Notes: generated by a model not told the origin, from the letters alone. A DNA stretch of 32,737 nucleotides from Diplonema japonicum (GCA_964019335.1 OZ025770.1:1-32737); one strand, 5' to 3'; numbered from the stretch's first letter, positions 21,059-32,706 are shown. Numbers and translations are program-made.

Positions 21059-21207
21059 ACTACGTACTGACCTACATGCTGCCATCTCTATGACATGCAT
21101 CCCGTAGTGTGCTACTAACAGAGCTACCACTATCACAGTGGATACGTGGTGAGCATGTGCTTGTGCTCTTCTACGATGGCACACCACGATGCATAGCCTG
21201 TAAGCAC
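21059..21207 (+). CDS. nad8: nad8 gene module, U4 (NADH dehydrogenase subunit 8 fragment)
   Basis: Nad8 (NDUFS8/NuoI family, TYKY) is the peripheral-arm complex I subunit carrying two 4Fe-4S clusters. The frame through the module reads ELPLSQWIRGEHVLVLFYDG then TPRCIACK. This matches the family stretch P-L-S-x-R-[FI]-R-G-E-H-A-L-R-R-Y followed by E-R-C-I-A-C-K-x-C. The module ends after the second Cys (CIACK, about 21190-21204); the third and fourth Cys of the first cluster motif must come from another module. In the same frame a TGA (21091-21093) reads as Trp under the mitochondrial code of diplonemids and kinetoplastids; under the standard code it would be a stop. The left end adjoins the common flank (…GGGAATGG) at 21058. 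It is first in the cassette, ahead of rnl and cox2 on the same strand. Confidence 0.75.
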
Positions 21208-21227
21208 CAGTACAGTGCTACATCCTC

Positions 21228-21392
21228 TAAGGTAAGCAGTGCATGCGCCCCGTCCATTGCCACTGTCCTCCTCCTGAGCCTGCTGGGATAAGATAGTGGG
21301 AGCCTCCTCGCCACTTCCTCCCATTCTATCTGAGGTAAGGTAAGCACCTGTGCTCTCTCTGTGAAGTAGTAGTAGTATTGCAGTAGCACAGT
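21228..21392 (+). rRNA. rnl: rnl module, U4 (mitochondrial LSU rRNA domain V fragment)
   Basis: This GC-richer stretch has no sensible protein reading but matches, in order, landmarks of the peptidyl-transferase domain of 23S-like rRNA: GCCCCGT (23S: GACCCCGTGAACC), then CCTGAGCCT (23S: ATTGAGCCT), then GGGATAAGATAGTGGGAG (23S: TGTAGGATAGGTGGGAG), with spacing close to that of E. coli around position 2060 onward. The match is by eye and covers roughly 75 bp, so the outer ends are uncertain. As a ribosomal RNA piece it would act in the mitochondrial ribosome after joining to other rnl modules. It lies between nad8 and a spacer repeat, sense-oriented with nad8 and cox2. Minus-strand frames of 70-90 codons across it (from 21389 and 21405) are treated as chance. 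Confidence 0.6.
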
Positions 21393-21505
21393 CCTGCGTA
21401 CTCATGCCAATGCATGTAGTGCTACCAGTACTATCAGTAGTAAGTACAATGGTAAGTACTCATGCCAATGCATGTAGTGCTACCAGTACTATCAGTAGTA
21501 TATCC
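21393..21505. repeat. Module-spacer repeats between rnl and cox2, U4
   Basis: Spacer copies with boxes near 21401 and 21459 follow the rnl fragment. They lead to the AGGAG-ATG-CTCCT hairpin (near 21515-21530) and a third diverged copy near 21580-21640. Confidence 0.7.
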
Positions 21506-21675
21506 TAGCTAAGCAGAGAAGGAGATGCTCCTGCTCATACCATGGCTGCACCAGTACTGTCATACTATCAGTAAGTACAATGGTAAGTACTCATACCATT
21601 CCTAGCTAGCACAGGTAATGCATGTAGTGCTGTCAGCAGCAGTACCACAGCTAAGCAGGCCTGCTACTACATAAC

Positions 21676-21900
21676 CTAGCTATGATCTACTCCACGCATG
21701 CAATGCTGGAAGCTACCAATCTAGCCATAGTAGTATTCATAGCTAGTGGTGCAATGCATGTGCTGTGCATCCTATCCAGGGCATTGTACACCATGAACCT
21801 GTACGTAGAGCTGGTATGGCTCTTAGTACCTACAGCTGTAGTCATCCTACTCATTGCAAGAGTAGTGCTACTCCAATGTGCAGAGGAAGATGTAGCACAG
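21676..21900 (+). CDS. cox2: cox2 gene module, U4 (cytochrome c oxidase subunit II fragment)
   Basis: Cox2 carries the CuA centre that accepts electrons from cytochrome c. This module covers the N-terminal membrane part. The plus frame gives a first hydrophobic segment (ATNLAIVVFIASGAMHVLCI) and then NLYVELVWLLVPTAVVILLI followed by ARVVLLQCAEED. This fits the second transmembrane helix signature of the family, [LV]-E-x-[VI]-W-T-x-x-P-x-x-[IV]-L-x-x-I-A-x-P-S-x-x-L-L-Y-x-x-D-E. The usual Thr after Trp and Pro-Ser after Ala differ. The CuA-binding C-terminal domain is absent. The ATG at 21682 could be a true start, since little precedes it in COX2 of many taxa, but there is no stop: the frame continues into right-flank repeat (GTAATGCATATAG) near 21900. 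It is last of three modules in its cassette. Confidence 0.78.
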
Positions 21901-22010
21901 GTAATGCATATAGTACTATCAGTAGTACAGAGAGTACAGGCATGTATATCCTGGGAGTACAGACACCAATACATCCCAGGGATGTGGTGTGCTCTCTAGC
22001 CATACCATCT

Positions 22011-22053
22011 CATGAGGATGGTGGCGGTATACTCTACCAACCATGTACCTCAT
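22011..22053. repeat. 43-bp cassette-bracketing repeat, U4 right
   Basis: Right bracket of the nad8/rnl/cox2 cassette. Confidence 0.8.
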
Positions 22054-22196
22054 AATGAGGAGAACATGCTGGTAAGGATACTAACTAAGCATGAATACCT
22101 CTAAGCAGTACTATCCTAAGTATGGGCAGACACACAGAGGATGTATCCCCAATACAGATAGTATGATATCAGTAGTACATCCTGTAGTACACAGGC

Positions 22197-24290
22197 AATG
22201 GCATAGTACAGAAGGAGATGCCATGTTAGCTGTGCAGTAGATATCTAGTGGCACCATTCCCTGAGAACACAGGAGTATGGAACCAGTGGAATACTAGAAG
22301 TACTAACACAGGTAATGCCACCAATACACTGAGTGTGTGGCATAGAGCATATCCTACCACCAGTACACACACAGTATGCATGAGCATATATCCTGTGTAG
22401 TGCTACATGTGCAATGGATGCATGTAGTACTGTCATAGGTATCATGGCTAGTACATAGTATGATATCAGTAGCACAGGTATCCTGAGAGTGGAGGAACCT
22501 GTGGAATACTAGAAGTACTAACTCAGAGAATACCAGGAGTATGGAACTACACCATCTCCAGCTAACACAGGTAATACCACCAGTAGCTGTGGTGGTGCCA
22601 TGTACTGTATATGATATCATGCACACCAATACATACTGTATGTACGTAGGGAATACATAGTATGTAGTGCATAGAGCACAGGGGATACATACTGTGCTAA
22701 CTATGATATCTAGTGCTGTCAGTAGTACAGAGGCATCCTGAGAGTAGTGGTAAGCCTAAGTTAGGGAAAGTACTAACTCAGAGAATACCAGGAGTATGGA
22801 ACTAGGGAAGTACGGAGGTATCCTAGTAGCACAGGCAATGGCACCAATGCACAGGATGCAGTGCCATGTACTGTATATGATATCATGCACACCAGTACAC
22901 ACAGTATGCATGAGCATATATCCTGTGTAGTGCTACATGTGCAATGGATGCATGTAGTATATCCTGTAGTACATACCATGGCATAGTACAGAAGGAGATG
23001 CCATGTTAGCTGTGCAGTAGATATCTAGTGGCACCATTCCCTGAGAACACAGGAGTATGGAACCAGTGGAATACTAGAAGTACTAACACAGGTAATGCCA
23101 CCAATACACTGAGTGTGTGGCATAGAGCATATCCTACCACCAGTACACACACAGTATGCATGAGCATATATCCTGTGTAGTGCTACATGTGCAATGGATG
23201 CATGTAGTACTGTCATAGGTATCATGGCTAGTACATAGTATGATATCAGTAGCACAGGTATCCTGAGAGTGGAGGAACCTGTGGAATACTAGAAGTACTA
23301 ACTCAGAGAATACCAGGAGTATGGAACTACACCATCTCCAGCTAACACAGGTAATACCACCAGTAGCTGTGGTGGTGCCATGTACTGTATATGATATCAT
23401 GCACACCAATACATACTGTATGTACATAGGGAATACGTACTGTGCAGTGCATAGAGCACAGGGGATACATACTGTGCTAACTATGATATCTAGTGCTAGG
23501 AGTAGTACAGAGGTATCCTGAGAGTAGTGGTAACCCTAAGTTAGGGAAAGTACTAACTCAGAGAATACCAGGAGTATGGAACTAGGGAAGTACGGAGGTA
23601 TCCTAGTAGCACAGGCAATGGCACCAATGCACAGGATGCAGTGCCATGTACTGTATATGATATCATGCACACCAATACACACAGTATGCATGAGCATATA
23701 TCCTGTGTAGTGCTACATGTGCAATGGAGGCATGTAGTATATCCTGTAGTACATACCATGGCATAGTACAGAAGGAGATGCCATGTTAGCTGTGCAGTAG
23801 ATATCTAGTGGCACCATTCCCTGAGAACACAGGAGTATGGAACCAGTGGAATACCAGGAGTACTAGCACAGGTAATGCCACCAGTACACTGAGTGTGTGG
23901 CATAGAGCATATCCTACCACCAGTACACACACAGTATGCATGAGCATATATCCTGTGTAGTGCTACATGTGCAATGGATGCATGTAGTACTGTCATAGGT
24001 ATCATGGCTAGTACATAGTATGATATCAGTAGCACAGGTATCCTGAGAGTGGAGGAACCAGTGGAATACCAGGAGTACTAACTCAGAGAATACCAGGAGT
24101 ATGGAACTACACCATCTCTAGCTAACACAGGTAATACCACCAGTAGCTGTGGTGGTGCCATGTACTGTATATGATATCATGCACACCAGTACATACTGTA
24201 TGTACATAGGGAATACGTACTGTGCAGTGCATAGAGCACAGGGGATACATACTGTGCTAACTATGATATCTAGTGCTAGGAGTAGTACTG
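22197..24290. repeat. Subrepeat array I, U5 (780-bp period)
   Basis: Copies start at 22197, 22977 and 23757. The first copy opens with AATGGCAT instead of CATGGCAT because the preceding junction reads ACACAGGCAATGG rather than ACATACCATGG, so this junction was rearranged or converted relative to U4. No gene is seen. Confidence 0.85.
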
Positions 24291-24663
24291 GGAACATATG
24301 ATGGTGCCATTAGTACAGACAGTGTATCTAAGTAAGTAACTATGGAAGTACATGTTAATAGTAAGTACATCATCCCAGAAGGGTGTGGCTATACATCTGG
24401 GGATACCTGTGGGAGCATATACAGGTGGTAGTACAGACACACTGTTTAGCTAAGTACCATAACACAGGAACATAGACAGTGTGAAGTACGTAATACCACA
24501 GTATGCATGGGATAACAGTAAGTACAGTAACTACACATTATCAGAGAACAGCAGAGAGTATGTAACCACTGATAACGGGTGTGCTGTACAGAGGTATCCT
24601 TAGAAAGGGTGCTTTAACCTGGGGATTAGGGTGTAGAGACCTGTATATGGACTCATGTCCTTA

Positions 24664-24768
24664 CGCGCGCGCGCGCGCGTGGGGGATATAGCGAGGTAAT
24701 TCTACGAATTCATCCGTAGTGTCCCACAAGGGTTTCAGGAATTGCATAGCTACAGGGACGTAAACCCC
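24664..24768. repeat. (CG)8 tract plus single hairpin repeat, U5
   Basis: CG run 24664-24679; as in U4. Confidence 0.75.
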
Positions 24769-25402
24769 TAGATTGGGACCCCTCGGAACCCTTAGATCCT
24801 GGGATTAGGGATGCTAGGACCTGTTAGCAGAGGTACGGAGGCCTGTGGGGAGTACATCCAGAGGTACTGATATCCATAACATACAAGAGGAAGCACACTG
24901 TTTAGCTAAGTACAGTAACACACTACACACTAACACAGAGAGTAATACAGACAGTGTGTAGTAATACATGTAGTAGCACAAGCAGTGCTCCAGAAGGGTG
25001 TAGCTATACATCTGGGGATAACACCAACTAACAGGAACACCAGCAGAAGGGTGTGTTCTCTGGGGGCAGCACAAGTAGGGTGTCTGGTGGTGGTATCTCA
25101 TAACAGGGGATTCCATAGCAGGGCACGTCTGGGGGCCTGTAGTAAGTACCTGTTAGCAGAGACACACACTGTTACCAGGGACACACACTGTTAGCAGAGA
25201 GTATGTAACCACTGGTATGGGGTAGTACATTATCCCTTGTATACTGTGGTATTAGCCCCTACACACTGTCTACTAACTAACCCCTATGTATTAGACCCTT
25301 ATCCTAACCCCCCTCTCTGTACCCCTTATATTGGGGGGTCCTATACCCTACCCCCTTTGGGGACACCTTGGGGGCACCTTACTATCCTAACAGTTATCCT
25401 TA

Positions 25403-25688
25403 CGCGCGCGCGCGCGCGTGGGGGATATAGCGAGGTAATTTGCATAATTCTTACGTAGTGTCCCACAAGGGTTTCAGGAATTGGAGGGCTACAGGGACGT
25501 AGATATTCTCTGGGACGTAGCGGGTTAATTTGCAGAAATCACCCGTAGGAGCCCAGAGAGGTGTCCCAATATTGGAGGGCTACAGGGACGTAAACCATTC
25601 CAGGGCTCCTACGGGGTAATTCTACGAATTCACCCGATACAGCCCTGAAGGGGTTCAGGAATCGGAGGGCTACAGGGACGTAAACCCC
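25403..25688. repeat. (CG)8 tract plus three-hairpin array, U5
   Basis: CG run 25403-25418, three hairpins intact. Confidence 0.75.
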
Positions 25689-25747
25689 TAGCATGCCCCC
25701 TTATCCAGCCCTTCTGGGACCCCTCAATATACCCTCCTATTACCACC

Positions 25748-26335
25748 TATAATACTATCATTACATACTATGTAAGTACTGTGTATGTATCATATATCTA
25801 TCCCATGTATACGGGGGATATATGTACATGCATAATACTAGTATTACATAATGATGTACTAACTGTATTAATGGTATCATAACCCTACTCATCCTCTCAT
25901 GACATCATCCTGGGGATGGGGACCCCTTCTCTAGATCCCAGGATCCCAGGGGTGGAGACCCAACCTCTAGATCCCAGGATCCCTAGCTTGGATACCATCT
26001 CTAGACACCACCACATCCTGAGAGTGTCTGTAGAGATACCTATAATACTATCATTACATACTATGTAAGTACTGTGTATGTATCATATATCTATCCCATG
26101 TATACGGGGGATATATGTACATGCATAATACTAGTATTACATAATGATGTACTAACTGTATTAATGGTATCATAGCTCTACTCATCCCCTCATGACATCA
26201 TCCTGGGGATGGGGACCCCTTCTCTAGATCCCAGGATCCCAGGGGTGGAGACCCAACCTCTAGAGATCCCAGGATCCCTAGCTTGGACCACCATCTCTAG
26301 ACACCACCACATCCTGAGAGTGTCTGTAGAGATAC
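25748..26335. repeat. Tandem pair of about 293-bp repeats, U5
   Basis: Copies start at 25748 and 26041. No extra minisatellite unit; instead a 4-bp duplication (CTCTAGAGATCCC near 26261) marks this unit. Confidence 0.85.
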
Positions 26336-26704
26336 CAGCATACTACTTATCATGTAAGTACTCTGTGTAGTAGTACATACAGTATATGATATACATGTAC
26401 TAGCACTAACACAGTGTGTATGCCTACTTATCATAGTAGTAGTATTATCATATCATGGCATGATGGTACATCCTAAGGATGCCATCATATCCAGAGAGTG
26501 GGAGAACATACCATCTCTCTAGCCATGACATCATGGAGCATACCACTAACGGTATCATTACCATAGATCATGTCATGCATGGATCATGGGATGTACAGAG
26601 TAGAGGTATTATCTACTAGAAGAGCAGCTGTGCTCTCTCTAGCCATACCATCTACAGAGTATGCTGGCAGTATACTCTAGTAACCATGTACCTCATATCC
26701 TAGT

Positions 26705-26747
26705 CATGAGGATGGTGGCGGTATACTCTACCAACCATGTACCTCAT
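26705..26747. repeat. 43-bp cassette-bracketing repeat, U5 left
   Basis: Left bracket of the second nad8/rnl/cox2 cassette. Confidence 0.8.
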
Positions 26748-26784
26748 ACTGTAGCTACTCCATTATCCCTAGAGAAGGGAATGG

Positions 26785-26933
26785 ACTACGTACTGACCTA
26801 CATGCTGCCATCTCTATGACATGCATCCCGTAGTGTGCTACTAACAGAGCTACCACTATCACAGTGGATACGTGGTGAGCATGTGCTTGTGCTCTTCTAC
26901 GATGGCACACCACGATGCATAGCCTGTAAGCAC
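26785..26933 (+). CDS. nad8: nad8 gene module, U5 copy
   Basis: Second copy of the nad8 module, offset 5726 bp from the U4 copy. I saw no base difference from U4, including the in-frame TGA (26817-26819) and the CIACK end. Identity of the coding module between units whose backbone does differ at several sites suggests recent duplication of the whole unit, not independent acquisition. Confidence 0.73.
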
Positions 26934-26953
26934 CAGTACAGTGCTACATCCTC

Positions 26954-27118
26954 TAAGGTAAGCAGTGCATGCGCCCCGTCCATTGCCACTGTCCTCCTCC
27001 TGAGCCTGCTGGGATAAGATAGTGGGAGCCTCCTCGCCACTTCCTCCCATTCTATCTGAGGTAAGGTAAGCACCTGTGCTCTCTCTGTGAAGTAGTAGTA
27101 GTATTGCAGTAGCACAGT
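26954..27118 (+). rRNA. rnl: rnl module, U5 copy
   Basis: Second copy of the putative LSU rRNA fragment, 5726 bp from the first, with the same landmarks (GCCCCGT near 26971, GATAAGATAGTGGGAG near 27013). I saw no differences from U4. Confidence 0.58.
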
Positions 27119-27231
27119 CCTGCGTACTCATGCCAATGCATGTAGTGCTACCAGTACTATCAGTAGTAAGTACAATGGTAAGTACTCATGCCAATGCATG
27201 TAGTGCTACCAGTACTATCAGTAGTATATCC
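27119..27231. repeat. Module-spacer repeats between rnl and cox2, U5
   Basis: Same arrangement as in U4, shifted by 5726 bp. Confidence 0.7.
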
Positions 27232-27401
27232 TAGCTAAGCAGAGAAGGAGATGCTCCTGCTCATACCATGGCTGCACCAGTACTGTCATACTATCAGTAA
27301 GTACAATGGTAAGTACTCATACCATTCCTAGCTAGCACAGGTAATGCATGTAGTGCTGTCAGCAGCAGTACCACAGCTAAGCAGGCCTGCTACTACATAA
27401 C

Positions 27402-27626
27402 CTAGCTATGATCTACTCCACGCATGCAATGCTGGAAGCTACCAATCTAGCCATAGTAGTATTCATAGCTAGTGGTGCAATGCATGTGCTGTGCATCCTA
27501 TCCAGGGCATTGTACACCATGAACCTGTACGTAGAGCTGGTATGGCTCTTAGTACCTACAGCTGTAGTCATCCTACTCATTGCAAGAGTAGTGCTACTCC
27601 AATGTGCAGAGGAAGATGTAGCACAG
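27402..27626 (+). CDS. cox2: cox2 gene module, U5 copy
   Basis: Second copy of the cox2 N-terminal module, 5726 bp from U4, apparently identical, with ELVWLLVP at about 27534-27557. The CuA domain would have to come from another module elsewhere in the genome. Confidence 0.76.
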
Positions 27627-27736
27627 GTAATGCATATAGTACTATCAGTAGTACAGAGAGTACAGGCATGTATATCCTGGGAGTACAGACACCAATACAT
27701 CCCAGGGATGTGGTGTGCTCTCTAGCCATACCATCT

Positions 27737-27779
27737 CATGAGGATGGTGGCGGTATACTCTACCAACCATGTACCTCAT
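27737..27779. repeat. 43-bp cassette-bracketing repeat, U5 right
   Basis: Right bracket of the second nad8/rnl/cox2 cassette. Confidence 0.8.
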
Positions 27780-27922
27780 AATGAGGAGAACATGCTGGTA
27801 AGGATACTAACTAAGCATGAATACCTCTAAGCAGTACTATCCTAAGTATGGGCAGACACACAGAGGATGTATCCCCAATACAGATAGTATGATATCAGTA
27901 GTACATCCTGTAGTACACAGGC

Positions 27923-30016
27923 AATGGCATAGTACAGAAGGAGATGCCATGTTAGCTGTGCAGTAGATATCTAGTGGCACCATTCCCTGAGAACACAGGA
28001 GTATGGAACCAGTGGAATACTAGAAGTACTAACACAGGTAATGCCACCAATACACTGAGTGTGTGGCATAGAGCATATCCTACCACCAGTACACACACAG
28101 TATGCATGAGCATATATCCTGTGTAGTGCTACATGTGCAATGGATGCATGTAGTACTGTCATAGGTATCATGGCTAGTACATAGTATGATATCAGTAGCA
28201 CAGGTATCCTGAGAGTGGAGGAACCTGTGGAATACTAGAAGTACTAACTCAGAGAATACCAGGAGTATGGAACTACACCATCTCCAGCTAACACAGGTAA
28301 TACCACCAGTAGCTGTGGTGGTGCCATGTACTGTATATGATATCATGCACACCAATACATACTGTATGTACGTAGGGAATACATAGTATGTAGTGCATAG
28401 AGCACAGGGGATACATACTGTGCTAACTATGATATCTAGTGCTGTCAGTAGTACAGAGGCATCCTGAGAGTAGTGGTAAGCCTAAGTTAGGGAAAGTACT
28501 AACTCAGAGAATACCAGGAGTATGGAACTAGGGAAGTACGGAGGTATCCTAGTAGCACAGGCAATGGCACCAATGCACAGGATGCAGTGCCATGTACTGT
28601 ATATGATATCATGCACACCAGTACACACAGTATGCATGAGCATATATCCTGTGTAGTGCTACATGTGCAATGGATGCATGTAGTATATCCTGTAGTACAT
28701 ACCATGGCATAGTACAGAAGGAGATGCCATGTTAGCTGTGCAGTAGATATCTAGTGGCACCATTCCCTGAGAACACAGGAGTATGGAACCAGTGGAATAC
28801 TAGAAGTACTAACACAGGTAATGCCACCAATACACTGAGTGTGTGGCATAGAGCATATCCTACCACCAGTACACACACAGTATGCATGAGCATATATCCT
28901 GTGTAGTGCTACATGTGCAATGGATGCATGTAGTACTGTCATAGGTATCATGGCTAGTACATAGTATGATATCAGTAGCACAGGTATCCTGAGAGTGGAG
29001 GAACCTGTGGAATACTAGAAGTACTAACTCAGAGAATACCAGGAGTATGGAACTACACCATCTCCAGCTAACACAGGTAATACCACCAGTAGCTGTGGTG
29101 GTGCCATGTACTGTATATGATATCATGCACACCAATACATACTGTATGTACATAGGGAATACGTACTGTGCAGTGCATAGAGCACAGGGGATACATACTG
29201 TGCTAACTATGATATCTAGTGCTAGGAGTAGTACAGAGGTATCCTGAGAGTAGTGGTAACCCTAAGTTAGGGAAAGTACTAACTCAGAGAATACCAGGAG
29301 TATGGAACTAGGGAAGTACGGAGGTATCCTAGTAGCACAGGCAATGGCACCAATGCACAGGATGCAGTGCCATGTACTGTATATGATATCATGCACACCA
29401 ATACACACAGTATGCATGAGCATATATCCTGTGTAGTGCTACATGTGCAATGGAGGCATGTAGTATATCCTGTAGTACATACCATGGCATAGTACAGAAG
29501 GAGATGCCATGTTAGCTGTGCAGTAGATATCTAGTGGCACCATTCCCTGAGAACACAGGAGTATGGAACCAGTGGAATACCAGGAGTACTAGCACAGGTA
29601 ATGCCACCAGTACACTGAGTGTGTGGCATAGAGCATATCCTACCACCAGTACACACACAGTATGCATGAGCATATATCCTGTGTAGTGCTACATGTGCAA
29701 TGGATGCATGTAGTACTGTCATAGGTATCATGGCTAGTACATAGTATGATATCAGTAGCACAGGTATCCTGAGAGTGGAGGAACCAGTGGAATACCAGGA
29801 GTACTAACTCAGAGAATACCAGGAGTATGGAACTACACCATCTCTAGCTAACACAGGTAATACCACCAGTAGCTGTGGTGGTGCCATGTACTGTATATGA
29901 TATCATGCACACCAGTACATACTGTATGTACATAGGGAATACGTACTGTGCAGTGCATAGAGCACAGGGGATACATACTGTGCTAACTATGATATCTAGT
30001 GCTAGGAGTAGTACTG
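27923..30016. repeat. Subrepeat array I, U6 (780-bp period)
   Basis: Copies start at 27923, 28703 and 29483. It shares the AATGGCAT first junction with U5, unlike U4, which has CATGGCAT. No gene is seen. Confidence 0.85.
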
Positions 30017-30389
30017 GGAACATATGATGGTGCCATTAGTACAGACAGTGTATCTAAGTAAGTAACTATGGAAGTACATGTTAATAGTAAGTACATCATC
30101 CCAGAAGGGTGTGGCTATACATCTGGGGATACCTGTGGGAGCATATACAGGTGGTAGTACAGACACACTGTTTAGCTAAGTACCATAACACAGGAACATA
30201 GACAGTGTGAAGTACGTAATACCACAGTATGCATGGGATAACAGTAAGTACAGTAACTACACATTATCAGAGAACAGCAGAGAGTATGTAACCACTGATA
30301 ACGGGTGTGCTGTACAGAGGTATCCTTAGAAAGGGTGCTTTAACCTGGGGATTAGGGTGTAGAGACCTGTATATGGACTCATGTCCTTA

Positions 30390-30494
30390 CGCGCGCGCGC
30401 GCGCGTGGGGGATATAGCGAGGTAATTCTACGAATTCATCCGTAGTGTCCCACAAGGGTTTCAGGAATTGCATAGCTACAGGGACGTAAACCCC
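30390..30494. repeat. (CG)8 tract plus single hairpin repeat, U6
   Basis: CG run 30390-30405; as in U4. Confidence 0.75.
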
Positions 30495-31130
30495 TAGATT
30501 GGGACCCCTCGGAACCCTTAGATCCTGGGATTAGGGATGCTAGGACCTGTTAGCAGAGGTACGGAGGCCTGTGGGGAGTACATCCAGAGGTACTGATATC
30601 CATAACATACAAGAGGAAGCACACTGTTTAGCTAAGTACAGTAACACACTACACACTAACACAGAGAGTAATACAGACAGTGTGTAGTAATACATGTAGT
30701 AGCACAAGCAGTGCTCCAGAAGGGTGTAGCTATACATCTGGGGATAACACCAACTAACAGGAACACCAGCAGAAGGGTGTGTTCTCTGGGGGCAGCACAA
30801 GTAGGGTGTCTGGTGGTGGTATCTCATAACAGGGGATTCCATAGCAGGGCACGTCTGGGGGCCTGTAGTAAGTACCTGTTAGCAGAGACACACACTGTTA
30901 CCAGGGACACACACTGTTAGCAGAGAGTATGTAACCACTGGTATGGGGTAGTACATTATCCCTTGTATACTGTGGTATTAGCCCCTACACACTGTCTACT
31001 AACTAACCCCTATGTATTAGACCCTTATCCTAACCCCCCCCTCTCTGTACCCCTTATATTGGGGGGTCCTATACCCTACCCCCTTTGGGGACACCTTGGG
31101 GGCACCTTACTATCCTAACAGTTATCCTTA

Positions 31131-31416
31131 CGCGCGCGCGCGCGCGTGGGGGATATAGCGAGGTAATTTGCATAATTCTTACGTAGTGTCCCACAAGGGT
31201 TTCAGGAATTGGAGGGCTACAGGGACGTAGATATTCTCTGGGACGTAGCGGGTTAATTTGCAGAAATCACCCGTAGGAGCCCAGAGAGGTGTCCCAATAT
31301 TGGAGGGCTACAGGGACGTAAACCATTCCAGGGCTCCTACGGGGTAATTCTACGAATTCACCCGATACAGCCCTGAAGGGGTTCAGGAATCGGAGGGCTA
31401 CAGGGACGTAAACCCC
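31131..31416. repeat. (CG)8 tract plus three-hairpin array, U6
   Basis: CG run 31131-31146, three hairpins intact. Confidence 0.75.
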
Positions 31417-31475
31417 TAGCATGCCCCCTTATCCAGCCCTTCTGGGACCCCTCAATATACCCTCCTATTACCACC

Positions 31476-32105
31476 TATAATACTATCATTACATACTATG
31501 TAAGTACTGTGTATGTATCATATATCTATCCCATGTATACGGGGGATATATGTACATGCATAATACTAGTATTACATAATGATGTACTAACTGTATTAAT
31601 GGTATCATAACCCTACTCATCCTCTCATGACATCATCCTGGGGATGGGGACCCCTTCTCTAGATCCCAGGATCCCAGGGGTGGAGACCCAACCTCTAGAT
31701 CCCAGGATCCCTAGCTTGGATACCATCTCTAGACACCACCACATCCTGAGAGTGTCTGTAGAGATACCTATAATACTATCATTACATACTATGTAAGTAC
31801 TGTGTATGTATCATATATCTATCCCATGTATACGGGGGATATATGTACATGCATAATACTAGTATTACATAATGATGTACTAACTGTATTAATGGTATCA
31901 TAGCTCTACTCATAATGGTAGCCCCTCATGACATCATCCTGGGGATGGGGACCCCTTCTCTAGATCCCAGGATCCCAGGGGTGGAGACCCAACCTCTAGA
32001 TCCCAGGATCCCAGGGGTGGAGACCCAACCTCTAGATCCCAGGATCCCTAGCTTGGACCACCATCTCTAGACACCACCACATCCTGAGAGTGTCTGTAGA
32101 GATAC
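31476..32105. repeat. Expanded tandem pair of about 293-bp repeats, U6
   Basis: Copies start at 31476 and 31769, with the same extra 36-bp unit and AATGGTAG insertion as U4. Confidence 0.85.
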
Positions 32106-32477
32106 CAGCATACTACTTATCATGTAAGTACTCTGTGTAGTAGTACATACAGTATATGATATACATGTACTAGCACTAACACAGTGTGTATGCCTACTTA
32201 TCATAGTAGTAGTATTATCATATCATGGCATGATGGTACATCCTAAGGATGCCAGCATATCCAGAGAGTGGGGAGAACATACCATCTCTCTCTAGCCATG
32301 ACATCATGGAGCATACCACTAACGGTATCATTACCATAGATCATGTCATGCATGGATCATGGGATGTACAGAGTAGAGGTATTATCTACTAGAAGAGCAG
32401 CTGTGCTCTCTCTAGCCATACCATCTACAGAGTATGCTGGCAGTATACTCTAGTAACCATGTACCTCATATCCTAGT

Positions 32478-32520
32478 CATGAGGATGGTGGCGGTATACT
32501 CTACCAACCATGTACCTCAT
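32478..32520. repeat. 43-bp cassette-bracketing repeat, U6 left
   Basis: Left bracket of the U6 cassette; its partner lies beyond the window. Confidence 0.8.
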
Positions 32521-32557
32521 ACTGTAGCTACTCCATTATCCCTAGAGAAGGGAATGG

Positions 32558-32706
32558 ACTACGTACTGACCTACATGCTGCCATCTCTATGACATGCATC
32601 CCGTAGTGTGCTACTAACAGAGCTACCACTATCACAGTGGATACGTGGTGAGCATGTGCTTGTGCTCTTCTACGATGGCACACCACGATGCATAGCCTGT
32701 AAGCAC
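32558..32706 (+). CDS. nad8: nad8 gene module, U6 copy
   Basis: Third copy of the nad8 module, offset 11499 bp from U4. It is complete up to its CIACK end; the window stops 31 bp later, at the edge of where the rnl fragment would begin. Confidence 0.73.

Larger units (their letters stand above)
16424..22196. repeat. Macro-repeat unit U4 (5773 bp, complete)
   Basis: Second unit type. Subrepeat array 16424 to about 18517 (three 780-bp type copies, the last truncated); block II absent; region III about 18518-19917 with CG tracts at 18891 and 19632; tandem pair 19977-20606, enlarged by one extra 36-bp minisatellite unit near 20503-20538; left flank 20607-20978; cassette 20979-22053 with nad8, rnl and cox2; tail 22054-22196. 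A C-run near 19546 is 8 long. U4 matches U6 at these diagnostic sites. Confidence 0.9.
22197..27922. repeat. Macro-repeat unit U5 (5726 bp, complete)
   Basis: Near-identical copy of U4 with the same cassette. Subrepeat array 22197 to about 24290; no block II; region III about 24291-25688 with CG tracts at 24664 and 25403; tandem pair 25748-26335; left flank 26336-26704; cassette 26705-27779; tail 27780-27922. It is about 47 bp shorter than U4. It lacks the extra 36-bp minisatellite unit and the 8-bp AATGGTAG insertion, has a C-run of 6 instead of 8 near 25312, and has small differences in the left flank (for example GCCATCATATCC near 26482). Confidence 0.9.

Noticed and set aside
21133-21405. 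Minus-strand frames of 72 and 90 codons across the nad8/rnl part of the U4 cassette.
   Set aside because: The plus strand explains the region better: RGEHVL...CIACK is a clear nad8 motif and the rest follows LSU rRNA landmarks. The minus frames match nothing and span two modules.
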